Assembly: GCA_958510825.1 (NCBI GenBank)
Contig: OY294047.1
Coordinates: 52,497,365 to 52,561,364, forward strand
Reading direction: 5' to 3'
Source of the DNA: Brachypterus glaber
Lineage: Eukaryota; Arthropoda; Insecta; Coleoptera; Kateretidae
Length of the DNA stretch: 64,000 nt
Position numbers and translations under genes: made by a program. A model generated the notes under the pieces. The model was not told the origin of the DNA, did not search any database, and saw only the letters and a program-made list of their open reading frames with translations. Numbering within the stretch: position 1 is the first letter of the stretch; the number at the start of each line of letters is the position of its first letter. Positions 1 to 12,281 of the stretch are shown in pieces.

Positions 1-186
1 TTTGTTTTCTACATCCCTAAAACGTAATAATTTTTATCCGTCCTATCTAACCACCATTTCTTTTGTCTGCCGTTCCATTCTTTCGGGTGACATGTACAAA
101 TCTATAGATTTTGTGTGTGATATTCCAGGAGAAAACGGCGGTTTTAGATATTTCGCAGTAAAGTTCTTTCTTTAAGTGCCTATTCA

Positions 187-306
187 CAAGCTCGCATAAG
201 AACATAAAACATAACAATGCGATGACATGATGGGCTTGATGGGCCGCCATGTATCTTGTAAGCCAATCACGACATCGCATTCTTATGTTTTATGTTCTTA
301 TGCAAG
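187..306. repeat. Imperfect inverted repeat (hairpin), ~48-bp arms
   Basis: The left arm begins near 187 (CAAGCTCGCATAAG) and the right arm ends near 306 (CTTATGCAAG). The shared core includes AACATAAAACATAA and AATGCGATG with their complements. The loop is about 25 bases. It looks like a short foldback MITE. No coding content. Confidence 0.75.
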
Positions 307-1530
307 TTTCTTGATATGCCTTAACACTATACCTAGAAAACCAAAATAGCTCAAAACTAGTGCATTACAAGCGATTATTATCATAAATAATTACACAAGA
401 GACTGAGAATTATGCGGGAGTAATTTACTGTTTTCATGAAAATTCGTTGTCTGGAAATAATTACGACCGGGGCAAATAATATGTAAAATATAACAGTGTC
501 TTAAATAAAAAGTCTACTTTTTGTAGTTTTTGTTTTCTTTTTCCGTACTTTGTTAATAGATATAACCGTCAACAAGAACTTTTTTACAGACCAAAACTAG
601 CTTTTTATGTCATAAAAAGTTTATGTCATAACATTAACCGTTATGATGTGATAATACATTTTTTCGTACTTTTACCACGTCTAATTGGTAAATCCTAGAT
701 TTAGCACGTTAATCCTAGGATTAACCAAACTTCGGACTTTTACTGTAACATATACATTTTTTGTTTTAAGTCTTAATAAATAAGTTTGATTTACACCAAA
801 GAGTGCTTTTTGATTAACGTGCTGTGACGTCAGGCTAGCATTCTCGCGTTGAATGAACTTTAGAAACATCCTTAAAATGTCAACAAATTCATACAACAAA
901 AAAGTACTATCAATGAATTTTTTCATAAAAATATTAAAAAGTCCAAAAAGTTATAGGGTGCGCCACTTTAAATTATATATTTACGGCTTGTTACTCAATA
1001 AAACACTTAAAGGTACTTTTCAGGAGAGAATGAACACTGTTTTTTTTGCTAATTTATAAACAAACATTTAATTTTTAAACTCGATATTAGATAAATCTTT
1101 TTCATAATGTACTTATATATTTCATAAATTCATGTTTTATTGATGTATGACAAATAGCGTCACTTCATCCAGCGGCGGTTTTTTGTTGTCGCTGGATGGA
1201 GAAACCCTATTGACAAAAAAAAACATTTTTCGTCATTTCCCAACTCTGTTCATATCTGCAAGAAACATCCCATATACAAGGAGAATCATCAATTTTATTG
1301 CGGCATTTATATTGAAAATGGGTCGATTTTTACCAGCCAAAGATGCCTGTCTTTACATAAGATATTTTTTTCGGGATGCTATCAATACATTTAAGAAGGT
1401 GGAGAGGATAAACGAAAATAAATGTTAAAATGATATTCTGTGTGTATGGTCTCAAGGAAATTATGTATTTCGGAATCCCAATTATTCGCGGAAGAGCAGG
1501 TTTAAGTCGGCTGCGCATTGCTAAGTCCAG
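307..1530. other. Unannotated AT-rich stretch
   Basis: Only short chance ORFs (under 95 codons, low complexity) occur here, on both strands and without recognisable motifs. I see no gene, RNA or clear repeat copy inside the window. Confidence 0.6.
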
Positions 1531-1531
1531 G

Positions 1532-1705
1532 ACTTGTGTGGGCTAGTAGTAGAGGGAACCACCGGCTTATACTGACTTTCGAACCAGTTTTTTATTTTTT
1601 TTTATAGGCAGTGTCCGGTTCACTTATGCCTTCGCCAAATTTCAGTTATTAATTAACTGAAAAAGGCAAATCGGCGCCAGTGAGAATCGAACTCACGCTA
1701 AAGTT
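1532..1705 (-). mobile_element. tRNA-derived SINE, truncated head (minus strand)
   Basis: Read on the minus strand, a pol III B-box-like sequence (GAGTTCGATTCTC, complement of 1682-1694) is followed by a body that also occurs at 11161-11262. Shared stretches include TTTGGCGAAGGC, AAGTGA.CCGGACAC, GGTTCGAAAG, GGTTCCCT and CTACTAGCCCACAC. The A box seen in the other copy is missing, so the 5' part of the tRNA-like head is lost. Confidence 0.7.
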
Positions 1706-2700
1706 TATTTTTTTAAGGTATATTTATTTTAAACCTTCCCGCTTGTAAACAATCTCGAAATTACCATAGCAACGTAAGATACGCATGCGTCGTAAGCGAA
1801 ATGACTAGGCCCAATTTACACAACCGTAAAACATTTACGTGCCATTAACGAGAACAAAAAAATTGTTTATTCCTCTAAATTATTAAAATAAAAGCGATTT
1901 TATAAGCAAATTTTGTTTCTACAGGAATACAAAAGTGTTTTAGCAACATCTTTATCAATTCTCTTTTTTTTACATTAAAACATCATAAAAACAAAGTAAG
2001 TAAACAAAAATTATAAATTTTGGTTATCAACATAACCAAAACAAGCCACATGCTTCAGTGTAAATCGGACTTTGTGGAGTATTTAGCGGCAAATTTAAAA
2101 TAACTATACCTTAAAAAAATAAAGTTTAGTTGTATTAGACTTGTCATTTACAGACGCGGTAGACCACTACACAAATCCTCCCATAAAGTATACTATTATG
2201 TCATGTTATGCCAAACTGCAGTATGTTTCGTTTGCTGTGTAACATACTGCGTTTTTACCCCTGCTTTGTATGCTTTTCCAAGAGTTTTTTTATCTCTACT
2301 GAAGATATTATATAAAGGATTTTCCGTAGAAATTCTTATAAACCATAAATCTGTTTTATTTCTGTTATAATAACTTTAAATCTGTGGAAGCAAAAAACCA
2401 AAATAAAAACATGTAGAGTAGAAAAATTGAACAAGTATACATAAGGTGTATAGCGGCTATAAATAATATTATATTTTAGCGGTTATAAATTATATTGCGA
2501 AAAAGCATGCCGCACCCGATATGCTAGTGTTTCAGCATTTGTTATTCTGGAAATCGAAATAAATGCGATTTCAAACAGTGTTGGATTGCTTGTTTTGATT
2601 TACGAGTCATGACTGTTTCTTTTTTTGAGCATTTTATTAATATATTATAAAATCGTAAAATTCTTTATCTATAGAACAAGCATAAAGCTTATTTGGGGCT
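1706..2700. other. Unannotated AT-rich stretch
   Basis: No coding region or RNA gene recognised. The sequence is dominated by A/T runs with short chance ORFs only. Confidence 0.5.
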
Positions 2701-2704
2701 CTCA

Positions 2705-3223
2705 TGCCTCTGTGTAACTGCTCTGAAATAAATAACAAGCCATGAATGCTACGCATTCCTAACCCCTTCACTCCGTAACCTCATATATTATAACCTCTTA
2801 ACCCCATCATCCTATTCGGTGGAGAAATCCGGTTCTCGGAATCATAAGAGTTTTGTGAGTGAAGTAATGAATCAAGGTCTACTTCATTATTTTTTTAACC
2901 GGACTTCTCCAAAGCGATTAAGGGGATATAGTATATAGGGTTACGAAGTGAAGGGATTTTGAGATTAGGGTCTAAGGGAATTTTGGGGTTATAGAGTTAC
3001 CTATGACTATGTTCCACAAAAAAAAACTGAAGAATTTGTTCTGTTTTCCCAAACTAGATTTTTCTACTTAATAAGGTTACGGGGTTTTGAGGTTATGCGG
3101 CTATGGTATTATGAATTTAGGGGATTATGGGGTTCTAGGGTTATAGAATTATCAATTTGGGGACAGGGTGCCTCTGTGTAACTGCTCTGAAATAAATAAC
3201 AAGCCATGAATGCTACGCATTCC
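2705..3223. repeat. Two 55-bp direct repeats bracketing a long hairpin
   Basis: A 55-bp unit starting TGCCTCTGTGTAACTG and ending TACGCATTCC occurs at 2705-2759 and, apparently unchanged, at 3169-3223. Between them an imperfect inverted repeat has its left arm at about 2764-2834 and right arm at about 2896-2954 (CCCTTCACTCCGTAACC pairs with GGTTACGAAGTGAAGGG). The rest of the interval is G-rich with degenerate GGGTTATAGGG-type motifs. Confidence 0.75.
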
Positions 3224-3260
3224 ATTATATACTATTCACAGTAAATGGTATATTGCATTT
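3204..3260 (+). repeat. Terminus shared with 34.7 kb and 59.0 kb repeats
   Basis: The string TATATACTATTCACAGTAAA with flanking AATGCTACGCATT recurs near 34710-34764, and in diverged form near 59010-59070. In the 34.7 kb copy it is answered by CTGTGAATAGT at 35466, so it looks like one end of a TIR element. Confidence 0.5.
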
Positions 3261-3680
3261 TCTGAAATAAAATTTTTTCGAAAAAAATTATAAACATTAT
3301 TTGTAAACCATTAAAAAAAAAACACCAAACCAACCAAAAAAACAAACCAAAATATCGGCAACGTTGCAATGAGTTGTGACATTCATCCGCCTCTTAAAAT
3401 AAAAGGAGCATGTTACAAAAAAATACAGGTCGCTGAGTTTGACTACCGGCATGTTTCATAACCTCGAAATTTTCCGAAAAAAACTTAATTTTTCGTTCTC
3501 GTGGCATAAATAACCATTTGTGCCTTTTTTTGCACTACAAACTAGACTTTAATAGTCGTAACATGCGATCAAGAGATTACTTTATGGAACAATTTTATGG
3601 TAGTTAAATGAATTACGAAAATGGAGTAATATCAAAAGATTATAGGATTAAAATATGTAAATTAAAATTACACTATAAAA

Positions 3681-4171
3681 TAGTATATTCTAAAACTAGT
3701 ATGGAATAGACAATATTTCGCGCGAGCCTACCGGCTCGTATGACGGTCCCGCGAGCGCGGAATGACTATTCCATACGTGTTGTAGACTGTACTTTTTCTT
3801 CAAATGCAAATATGAAACACTGTACGGCTTTAAACTGCGGACAAGGTTAAAAACAATGTTTTTTGTGACTCGACATTGTAAATGCAACAAAACACATATA
3901 TTTAAATAAAGCAATTAATGTTTTTTAATAATTTTATCAAATCAGTAATTAAAAAAGATTTTTATTTAATTTTAGCACATATTTACAAATATAATGCAAA
4001 AATTGAAGGTGTCAGATTGTCGTGACAGATATCAGGTTAAAATATTTAACAATAGATGGAGTAATTTTTTGAACTAAAATGATAAAAAACTGGTCAAATA
4101 TTAAGAAAAACTAATAAACTTTAGGTAACTTTAACGCAAAACTTTAAATTGCATTAAATTATTCAATATTT

Positions 4172-4250
<79 letters not shown>

Positions 4251-4418
4251 TTCTAATTTTGCTACAGTTTTCTTTACTTTTATGCACAAGAGATGGCACT
4301 ACATGTGCTCATTCTAACACTTGATACGGAATATTCATACCGTATCTAGAGCTAGAATGGATTCATTCTGTGTTTGAAAAGTGTGTGTGCTTACATTCTA
4401 AAGCAGTCGTAAAAAAAA
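3681..4418 (+). mobile_element. Family A non-coding repeat, copy 1 with long (TA)n
   Basis: One of four copies (others at 22828, 46024 and 53880). It begins TAGTATATTC and is followed by nested complementary blocks: TATGGAATAG pairs with CTATTCCATA near 3771, and GAGCCTACCGGCTC sits inside. The body is shared with the other copies. It ends with ATTCTAAAGCAGTCGTA plus an A-run. A (TA)n tract at about 4173-4247 replaces a few bases in the other copies. No protein is encoded. The 53.9 kb copy has a 14-bp target duplication, so I infer retroposition, but the class is uncertain. Confidence 0.8.
4173..4247. repeat. (TA)n microsatellite
   Basis: About 36 TA units inside the family A copy. The same position in copies at 22.8 and 53.9 kb has only a few TA units, and the copy at 46.5 kb has about 17. 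Confidence 0.95.
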
Positions 4419-4424
4419 TGTATA

Positions 4425-6189
4425 CGAAACTAAATAAAACTGCAACCTACACTTAAAAAACTGGTTGGGGCAACTAGATCAATAGTTAAATATGGAATCA
4501 CTATATTTCTGGTTGCTGCAACCAAAAATCTGGGAAGGGAAAAAACACAACGTGCTGTGCTTAAAATCTAAGTTTTGTTTGTTTAACCACATGTTGTGTT
4601 GTCGCCCTTACCAGCTTTTTGGTTGCAGCACACAGAAAAATAAATTTTTCTTTTTTTCTTTTTTATTTGCCGTAGATCGTTTTTTAGGTAATAACTCTAT
4701 TTCCCATTTTTTTTTTGAAATCCATTTCTCGATTCATGTAAAACCCTAACGAAGTATCACTAAAAACAACTTTATTAAAGGTTTGTTTTTGGTGTGATTG
4801 AATACAGCATACGTGTATAAGGACAGAGCTTTTAAGGAATCCCGAATCCCTTTTAGACCCTATAATATATAAAAGCTTTTTGGAAGATCCTTTGCTCGTT
4901 TATTATTTAAGAAACACTAAAATTGTTTAATAGTGGGGTTGCTAAAAATAACTCGAAATTTAGACAAGGTAAGTGAAGATAATTAAACAAATTTTGTAGG
5001 ATTTAAAATAATAATATGGAGACAGAGAGAGGCAAACTATTAACTGGAAAAGCGGTCGTGTGATACATAATTTAAAAGTTAGGTAGGTATTAAAATTGTT
5101 CTTTAGCCGACATATTTGTTTTTAGAAGGATACGTAGATCCAAACTAGATAATTATATATGGAGAAAAATTAAAATATACATATTTTCATATTATAATTT
5201 GACCTATTTTTTAGAATTTTAATAGTTTTCTGCGAGTTTTCTGCGGTTTTCTGCATTCAGAAGTTTTAAGTTTGGTATTTAAAAGTTTGGCAAAGTCTAA
5301 TTCAAACGATACAATTTAGTTTTACTGTAAAAAACGTGTAAGTGTAAAAGTTTGATTGTTATTATCAGAAAGGCTTGTTCAAAGTAGGTCCTAATGGTCT
5401 CAGATCCCATGAAAGTTAACGATATGATGTAATTTTCTTCGGCCGCTGCCACTAAACTTTTTTATTCGCTGTTAACAAGATTTCTGGCGATTTCTTATTA
5501 ATCCTTATAGTACAGGGTCCAAACAGGGCCGTAGCTATGGTAGCTATGGGGGGGGGGGAAGCGTTCCCCCCACCCATCTTGAAAATTGTATATTTCATTG
5601 ATCCAAAACAAAAGTTGTATATTTTATCATCTTGAAAAGTTGTATATTTCATTGATCCATATACAATAGATAATTAAATAGGCCTTAAAGTGATGTATCA
5701 CATGAACCCCTTTTCATTTAAAAAATTAACCCCTCATGCCCCCCTGCTCACATTTTTAAAGCTAACAATATTAAATATATAAAAAAATTAATTTTATGTG
5801 TCTTATTTATGCGTTTTAAAGTTGAAGTCAATATCTCAACTCGTTCAAAATTTAAGAGGGGGGTGACTTTTGAAACGCATTGTATATTAAAGCCGCTCTA
5901 AGATATTTTAGGGAAAGTATTGTTCTCTTAGGAGATTTATGTAAATCCGGCAACCCTAACTTTCTGTACATCCGGTTTTTTCGCGATATAATAGCAGGCT
6001 TTCCAGAAATCTATATTGCCGGCATTCTAGAACCCTGACCTTGAACTACTTTTCATCCACCTGCCGAGAAAACTTTTCATTTTTGATGGAATTCGGGCTT
6101 TTTTCCTGGATGAACTTACTGATCTGCCCGTTTTCATGCGCTTTTCATTTGTTAGAGATGTACAAACAACCTGTCAAGATATATCATTA
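4425..6189. other. Intergenic stretch with a 54-bp tandem duplication
   Basis: Mostly unannotated. ATCTTGAAAA.TTGTATATTT followed by CATTGATCCA occurs at 5575 and again at 5629, a two-unit tandem with a 54-bp period. CAGGGCCGTAGCT at 5524 is similar to CAGGGCCGTAACT at 48077, a possible transposon-end motif. No gene seen. Confidence 0.5.
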
Positions 6190-6191
6190 TA

Positions 6192-6613
6192 CACGGAAAG
6201 AGATTAGTGGGCTCTGCGCTATATATTATAGGATATTTCGCAACAGTGGCAAATTATAGTGATTTAAGCTATATATTATAATGGACACGATAACTAATAA
6301 TGGTAAAAATAAATTGGAAACGATTACATTTATTACAGACACGATTATATTTATTACAGGCACTATTATAAATTTCCAGAAATTTGATTATATTATAAAA
6401 ATTATTAGCACGGACAATAATTAAATGTATTTAAGCTATAAATATCATACTATTTATTATATTTTATTATTCACTAAACAATAAAAGTATTTCATATAAT
6501 TTTTTATACTGAATGCCGTAATTGTAACAGGAAGCCTTATATTTATATAATAAGCGATTATAATTTACTTGGTATATGCCTTATAGCGCTCTTAGCTATG
6601 ATTTTTTTCCGTG
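6192..6613 (+). mobile_element. TIR element D, copy 1 (MITE, TA target duplication)
   Basis: The ends are imperfect inverted repeats: CACGGAAAGAGATTAG on the left against the complement of the right end, CACGGAAAAAAATCATAGC. GCGCTATA is also shared inside. TA is present directly outside each end (6190-6191 and 6614-6615), as in Tc1/mariner-type insertions. Length is 422 bp with no coding capacity. Other copies: 19042, 25524 (minus) and 32622. Confidence 0.8.
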
Positions 6614-6619
6614 TACACT

Positions 6620-7005
6620 ACAAAAACATTATTTTTACCAAAAACAACCCCAGCGGAGAACTTTCATAATAAGTTATGTAAAATAAAACTTTACAGAACA
6701 TATTCTGTAAAAAAATATGTGAAATAAAATTTTAAAGAACATATTCTGTAAAAAATTATGTGAAATAAAATTTTACGGAACATATTCTGTAAAAATCACG
6801 TGCAAGTGAGAGGCCCTTTGTAAGCACGCACGCCTAATAACGCTCTTGACGGAAAGAAGAGAGCGCGAATGATTCCTCCCCCTTCCGTCTCAGACTTTCT
6901 TTCATGCGGAGAACTATATACCTAAATTTCTTGGCTGAGTTTTTATTAAGCGTTTTGGAGTTATGGTTATGGTTATGGTTATTAGGGTGGAGGGTAGCTA
7001 TCTAC
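6620..7005. other. Intergenic, short ATGGTT repeats before the gap
   Basis: A direct repeat of AACATATTCTGTAAAA with GTGAAATAAAATTTTA occurs three times at about 6680-6800. A short (ATGGTT)3 run at 6960-6980 lies just before the assembly gap, which may explain why assembly failed. No gene seen. Confidence 0.6.
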
Positions 7006-7205
7006 NNNNNNNNNNNNNNNNNNNNNNNNNNNNNNNNNNNNNNNNNNNNNNNNNNNNNNNNNNNNNNNNNNNNNNNNNNNNNNNNNNNNNNNNNNNNNNN
7101 NNNNNNNNNNNNNNNNNNNNNNNNNNNNNNNNNNNNNNNNNNNNNNNNNNNNNNNNNNNNNNNNNNNNNNNNNNNNNNNNNNNNNNNNNNNNNNNNNNNN
7201 NNNNN
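7006..7205. other. Assembly gap (200 N)
   Basis: Exactly 200 undetermined bases, likely a gap of arbitrary size. Open frames crossing it are artefacts. Confidence 0.99.
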
Positions 7206-9596
7206 CAACTGACGGCAAAAAAAACAAACCTAACTTCTCTCCCGCGCATATCTTGAACTACTGCGCAAATTGTCTGCCAGCCAACAATAGCAACGGGCGA
7301 GTCTACTGTATATCTACGTGGGGTGAGGCCGGCAAACTCTTTACCGTAAGACAACAGGGGCTTTGAGTCAAGATAATAACTCTTGATTCTATGTAACTAT
7401 TTTAAATGTCATGCATTTAAGGAAAAAATCCTTGACATAAGGATGTTTCTACCAAGAGAATAATTCGCATATCCGCATATGTTGCTGATGTTCCCAAAAT
7501 CGATCTAAACATATGTCTGCACGTGCTTTTATACCACAGTTTCTTTCAGTTGCATATCGTTTTACTAATAATATGCTCTATAATGTTTATTATTGTTTAA
7601 AAATATATTAGAAACTTAATATACTTACTATAAAAGAGCCTCTTATGGTCTTTTTGCTTTGAAGGCAGTAACGATTTTAAGATAACACTCTTAAGTTGAG
7701 AGTATATTAAGTTTCTAATATTCCTTCAGACGTTTTATTAAATATCTGAGTTTATTCGATTCACTAAACATTTTAAATCGAAATTTTAGGACTGACGAGA
7801 AACTGGAATTGGATTTATCAAATATATTTCTCTAAAATTATAGATTTTTAAGAAAAAAAAAATCAAAAATAAATTTTAAAAAGTATGTTGTAAATGATTT
7901 GAAGTTTTGAGGTAGTAGAGTATAGTTTTGAGGGATAACTATTAAAATTGCAGGATTTTTTCTAAAATATTTCGTTTTTGAATAAGTCTTGATAATATCT
8001 CAAATTGCAAAGGTTAGTTTTTTATGATAAAATATTTGTTTAGGTTCTGTTGCACCCTAAAAGAATGACTGAGGGGTGGGGGCTGGGGCGATAGAATCAT
8101 AAATTTGTAATAAAAGAATGACAATTTCTTAGCAACGAGAATTATAAAGGATATCGTTTTAAAGGTGAGAATTTTTTTATTAAAAATTCGTTAACAATCG
8201 TAAACATGACAACAATGCACCATTCATCTTGATAAACTAAATGCTTTATCATTTGAAAAAAATTGATATTTTTTTCTTTATCTCAATCAACATATTTGGA
8301 ATGTTTAATAAAAATACTGTATACAGTACAATATTAAATTATCTATTTAAAACTACAGTTTAACACGTTGAAAGCCACATTAAATAACAAGTCTGGGGGT
8401 CACATTTTCCCATGGGATTGCAGGCTTTAGGTTACTATACAATAACGTTGGATTGAATTATTAGTATAAATATCAACAAAAAAAACTCGATAATCACTGA
8501 AAGACTAGTCAACATGACAACAAAATATTTTAATTTACAGTCAAGCGCAGTAAACACAATACACTTGGCACTGGGGCCCAAAGTAGTACTTATGTGCAGA
8601 GTTATTTTTATTTTGACATGCCATGAGACTTGACATTTGAACTATCGGAATGTTGCCAAATAATGCATTGACATATGTTAAAATTCATAATTAAAATAAT
8701 TAATTAAAGTATGTTCCGGGATGTAAAAAGGGATGAACTTTGGGCTAAGTATTTATTTTTTATGTATCCATAAGCATGTAAAATCTTATCGTTGCAGGCG
8801 ATTTAGACCAAAATACGATACCCTCCTTTGCAATAAAATAATGACAATTTCTTATTTAATAGGCAACTAGATAAGCAAAGGTAATAAAACTCTTACTAAA
8901 ATTACCTAGGTGAGTTTTTTGGTAAATATTCTGAATCCGTCCCTGTGCACCTTGTATAATACTTCCACAGTTGTAAAGCCCTGAAGAATATAATAAAGTC
9001 GAACGCAAATTTAAACATAATTTCTGTCTCGCAAACTGCGAAAATAAAATAAAATACGTGCCATCCACGTAAAACGGCGGTATAAAAGCAATTCTATGCA
9101 ACCGTGCACGTGCAGCTATATTTGTCAATTATTCTACATCTCGTACAGTGCACGAAATATATTTACATATTATGTATATATATATTAAAATTTTAGAAAT
9201 AATGTTGTCAACGACGGCTGCACAAAATTTTTTTATTTTACACAATGTCTACTATAAAAAAATGCACCTGAAGAAGCATTTACTACTAAAGCATTTTTTC
9301 TCTATTTACAAGGAATGTCACAAAGTTCAACTTGAGGCAAGCAGCACTTTTTTCTAAACGTGGACGCGTGCGCCAAAATCCTACATTGTGTCGTGTAATT
9401 TAGATACACACTGTATATATTAAAGCGGAAAGCCCTTGAACACGCGTAATTTATACGAACCAGAATAACAATTGCGACTGAATAATTTTGAATATACGTT
9501 GAATATTCATAAGAGATGTTCTGCGAACGATCATAAACTGTGCAGTTTCAATTACCTTGATAACGTACTGGCAGAATTTAATTTTAGCAAGGGATA
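7206..9596. other. Unannotated AT-rich stretch
   Basis: Short chance ORFs only (up to 90 codons, low complexity). No conserved domain, RNA or clear repeat copy recognised. Confidence 0.5.
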
Positions 9597-9863
9597 TTGA
9601 GTCTTCTGGTATACACGCACTCTGAAAAAAAACTATTTAAATTAACAAAAACCAGACAAAATAAATACTTACCTTTACCTAAAATCCATAAAACAATAGG
9701 ACAGAGATGTGCTACTTACCTAGGTCCAAAAGTGTACAATTTATTGCCGGAAAATATAAAAACTGCGTCACATATAAATTTGTTTAAAAGGTTATGTAAA
9801 TACTATATACTGCAGAGACCTAGACAGTTTGTTAATGACCAAATTGATCTGAAAAATATCTAG
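9597..9863 (+). pseudogene. C-terminal remnant of a LINE reverse transcriptase ORF
   Basis: An 88-codon frame whose middle and end resemble the C-terminal tail of Jockey/CR1-group LINE polyproteins, in particular IGQRCATYLGPKVYNLLPEN around residues 38-57, then HINLFKRLCKYYIL. In intact elements this tail follows the RT domain by a few hundred residues. Here everything upstream is missing, so it is a severely 5'-truncated insertion. The ATG used is incidental; the homologous part starts about residue 12. The frame ends in TAG and is followed by a long A/T-rich 3' region. Confidence 0.7.
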
Positions 9864-10250
9864 TGAAACGTAATTTAATTACTTATTTTTAATTGTTGTG
9901 TTAGATGAAGTGTTTCTCTTATTTAGTTCATATTTTAATGATAAAAATGCGCCTTACCTTCTTTTTCCTTTTTTGATAAAAAAAATAAATAAACAAAAAA
10001 AAAAAAATTATTAATAAAAAAAAAAAAAAGAAATAATAAAAAAAATGTAAATATTTTAGTTTTAAATTTATTTTTATTTTAGTTTTAAATTTATTTTTAT
10101 TTAAATGTGCACATGTACATCACGTATATATATTTTTGTTTTTACACGTTCAAATGTTTATGCATTTTAGTGTAAAATAGCATATTTATTGTAAAAAAAA
10201 ATTATATTATGTAATTTCTAGACCAATAAATATTATTATTATTATTATAT
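9600..10250 (+). mobile_element. 5'-truncated LINE fragment with (ATT)n tail
   Basis: This comprises the C-terminal coding remnant, about 370 bp of 3' untranslated region, and a terminal GACCAATAAATATTATTATT tail at about 10220-10247, typical of LINE 3' ends. Inside the 3' region a 23-24 bp unit (TTTTAGTTTTAAATTTATTT) is repeated twice near 10056-10101. Target duplications were not resolved. Confidence 0.65.
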
Positions 10251-10387
10251 CCATATGTTCTCATTAATAAGTATTTTATCGTTTTCATGTAAAATTTACG
10301 CAGTTAACCATTTTAGAGACGAAAAAACCCAAGTAAATTTTTAGTTTTGTTTGTATATTTATAATATTTTAAAAATAATCACTTTCA

Positions 10388-11034
10388 AGACGGTTCACTC
10401 ACCGCAGTAATGAGAAGAATCCAGCGCATGCGCACTGATTTTCTTATTTTTGTTTTGACGTATGCCAAAAATTATTTTAAGGTTATGTAACATTCTTTTG
10501 CAGGATTTTACAAAAAATCTACTTTTTTCTTTGCGAGCTAACAGTTTTTTTTAATTGGCTATAAGTACTCGCTTTTAATAGCATTTTCGTAAAAAAAAAT
10601 TGCGGAATATTCATTAATAAACATTTTGGAGAGATAACAATTTTTTCTATGGTTTATTTAAATCAACTCCAATATGAGTAAGGATCAAGAATTTCTTAAT
10701 TTAATAAACATTTGATTCTTAAAATATATCGCCTTCTAAATTCTGAAGCATTTTCTGAGTATTTTAACAATCTTTTGCTATATATTCTAACAAAAAAACT
10801 GGATTTTCCGCACCTAATTATATTCAAGACAGTAAGTTTTAGTAATAAAACCAGAAATCAGTGCAAAAATATAGTTCATTTTTGTGGACTTGATGCGCAC
10901 CGTAACCCCACTCAAATTAAACTATTTCATAAAACTACAACTGCCTAAACAGAAGCCACTTTTGACATCCGTCAAAACAAAAATAAGCAAACCAGTACTA
11001 GATTCTTCTCATTACTGCGGTAAGCGAATCGTCT
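10388..11034 (+). mobile_element. TIR element T, full copy (~650 bp)
   Basis: Long terminal inverted repeats: AGACGGTTCACTCACCGCAG on the left against the complement of the right end, AGACGATTCGCTTACCGCAG. Similarity continues for about 75 bp (TAATGAGAAGAATC, TTATTTTTGTTTTGACG). TTCA flanks both sides (10384-10387, 11035-11038), suggesting a 4-bp target duplication. No transposase is encoded. A right-end fragment lies at 38793. Confidence 0.75.
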
Positions 11035-11091
11035 TTCAAGTTATAAATGTTCTTGTACTAGTTCTTGTAGTAAGTTCCGACTGCATTTTAT

Positions 11092-11262
11092 GGGAGGATT
11101 GGTGTAGTGGACAACCGCGTCGTACTTGACGAGTTTGCAAAATAGCGTGAGTTCGATTCTCAATTGAAATTCGGCGAAGGCGTAAGTGAAGCGGACACAC
11201 CCTATAAATTGGTTCGAAAGGCAATTAAAGCCGATGGTTCCCTATACTACTAGCCCACACAA
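11092..11262 (+). mobile_element. tRNA-derived SINE, full head
   Basis: The head has a pol III A box (TTGGTGTAGTGG, 11099-11110) and B box (GAGTTCGATTCTC, 11149-11161) at tRNA-like spacing. The body matches the minus-strand copy at 1532-1705 and ends CTACTAGCCCACAC. The acceptor ends do not pair, so this is not a functional tRNA gene. It lies 57 bp downstream of the TIR element ending at 11034. Confidence 0.8.
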
Positions 11263-11612
11263 TTCAGAATTTTTCTTAAAATTTACCTTTTTTTAACTTT
11301 AACCTATTAAAATTAGAAAGTTGTAGGTCGTTCGAATAAAGTTGTGATTACATAACTAAAAAAAAAACAATAAAAAACCTTAAATTTCCCTAGCCAGTAG
11401 GTATATAACCCCTTAATTGATCAAATACAGATTTGATTATAATTTTTCTTCGATAAATAATTTTAAAAAAACTTACCGTTTTCTATATACTACTTTTTTT
11501 ATCTAGAAGGTTAACTCACCTGAAAAAGAAATAAAAAATATATAAACTTTAATTCCAAAAAAAATCATTAAACTAGTTACTATAATAACAATATTATTAT
11601 AATAATGTGGTT
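11263..11612. other. Unannotated AT-rich stretch
   Basis: No gene or repeat copy recognised. Confidence 0.5.
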
Positions 11613-11880
11613 TATCCAATACATACAGATAATAAGACAATTACCAGCTTTATTTTAAATAGATAAACTCAATAATAACCCCGGCGTGGCTTTTACTTTA
11701 TTGAGTGGATAATTATTTATTTTACCCACTCAACTGTCACTTGTCAAATTATTTTCTTGTAAATGTCATTATAATTTTTAATAAAAATATGAATTCCTAA
11801 TCTATTTATTGTATGGCACTCATGGGTAAACCGATATTGCCCTGATATCTTACTTTACCCACTAGTACCATAAATAACTA
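11613..11880 (+). mobile_element. Repeat family E, copy 1 (MITE-like)
   Basis: About 270-300 bp family with copies at 20030, 44088 (minus) and 48812. It starts ATCCAATACATAC and ends TAGTACCATAAATAACT. Near the end lies an internal hairpin in which ATGGGTAAACCGATATTGCC pairs imperfectly with GATATCTTACTTTACCCACT. The loop region differs between copies. Non-coding. Confidence 0.8.
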
Positions 11881-12281
11881 TTTCAATAAATTCTTTTTAT
11901 TGTGATAATGTTCAATAAACATTGTTCATTATAAAAGTGGCCATAAGGATACTAGAGAGAGTCCATTTAGACCCTAAGGCATCCCTTGGGTTACCTGTCT
12001 TATTAAGGAGGATATAAAAGCTAGGCTAAATCGACATTTGTGCAAATAGTGGACTCTCCAAAACAGACAAAATATTATCAGAGACTTTCTACAAAGAAAC
12101 TACTTCACCTAATTTGGGAAACACTTTTTAATAAAATAACAAAATTTGTTGTAAACGCTGTAGTCTACAGCTGTAGATTCTGTTTTTACAAAAATAAAAT
12201 AAAAAAGAAGCAGAAAGATAAATAATTTAAAAATTTTACATGCTATATTATCATTATTATTATTCTTAATAGTATATCATA

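Noticed and set aside
2761..3168. GGGTTATAGGG-type motifs as telomeric sequence
   Set aside because: Degenerate and not a regular TTAGG array; more likely part of a G-rich repeat.
6904..7354. Open frames made largely of undetermined residues
   Set aside because: They cross the 200-N gap and have no independent support.
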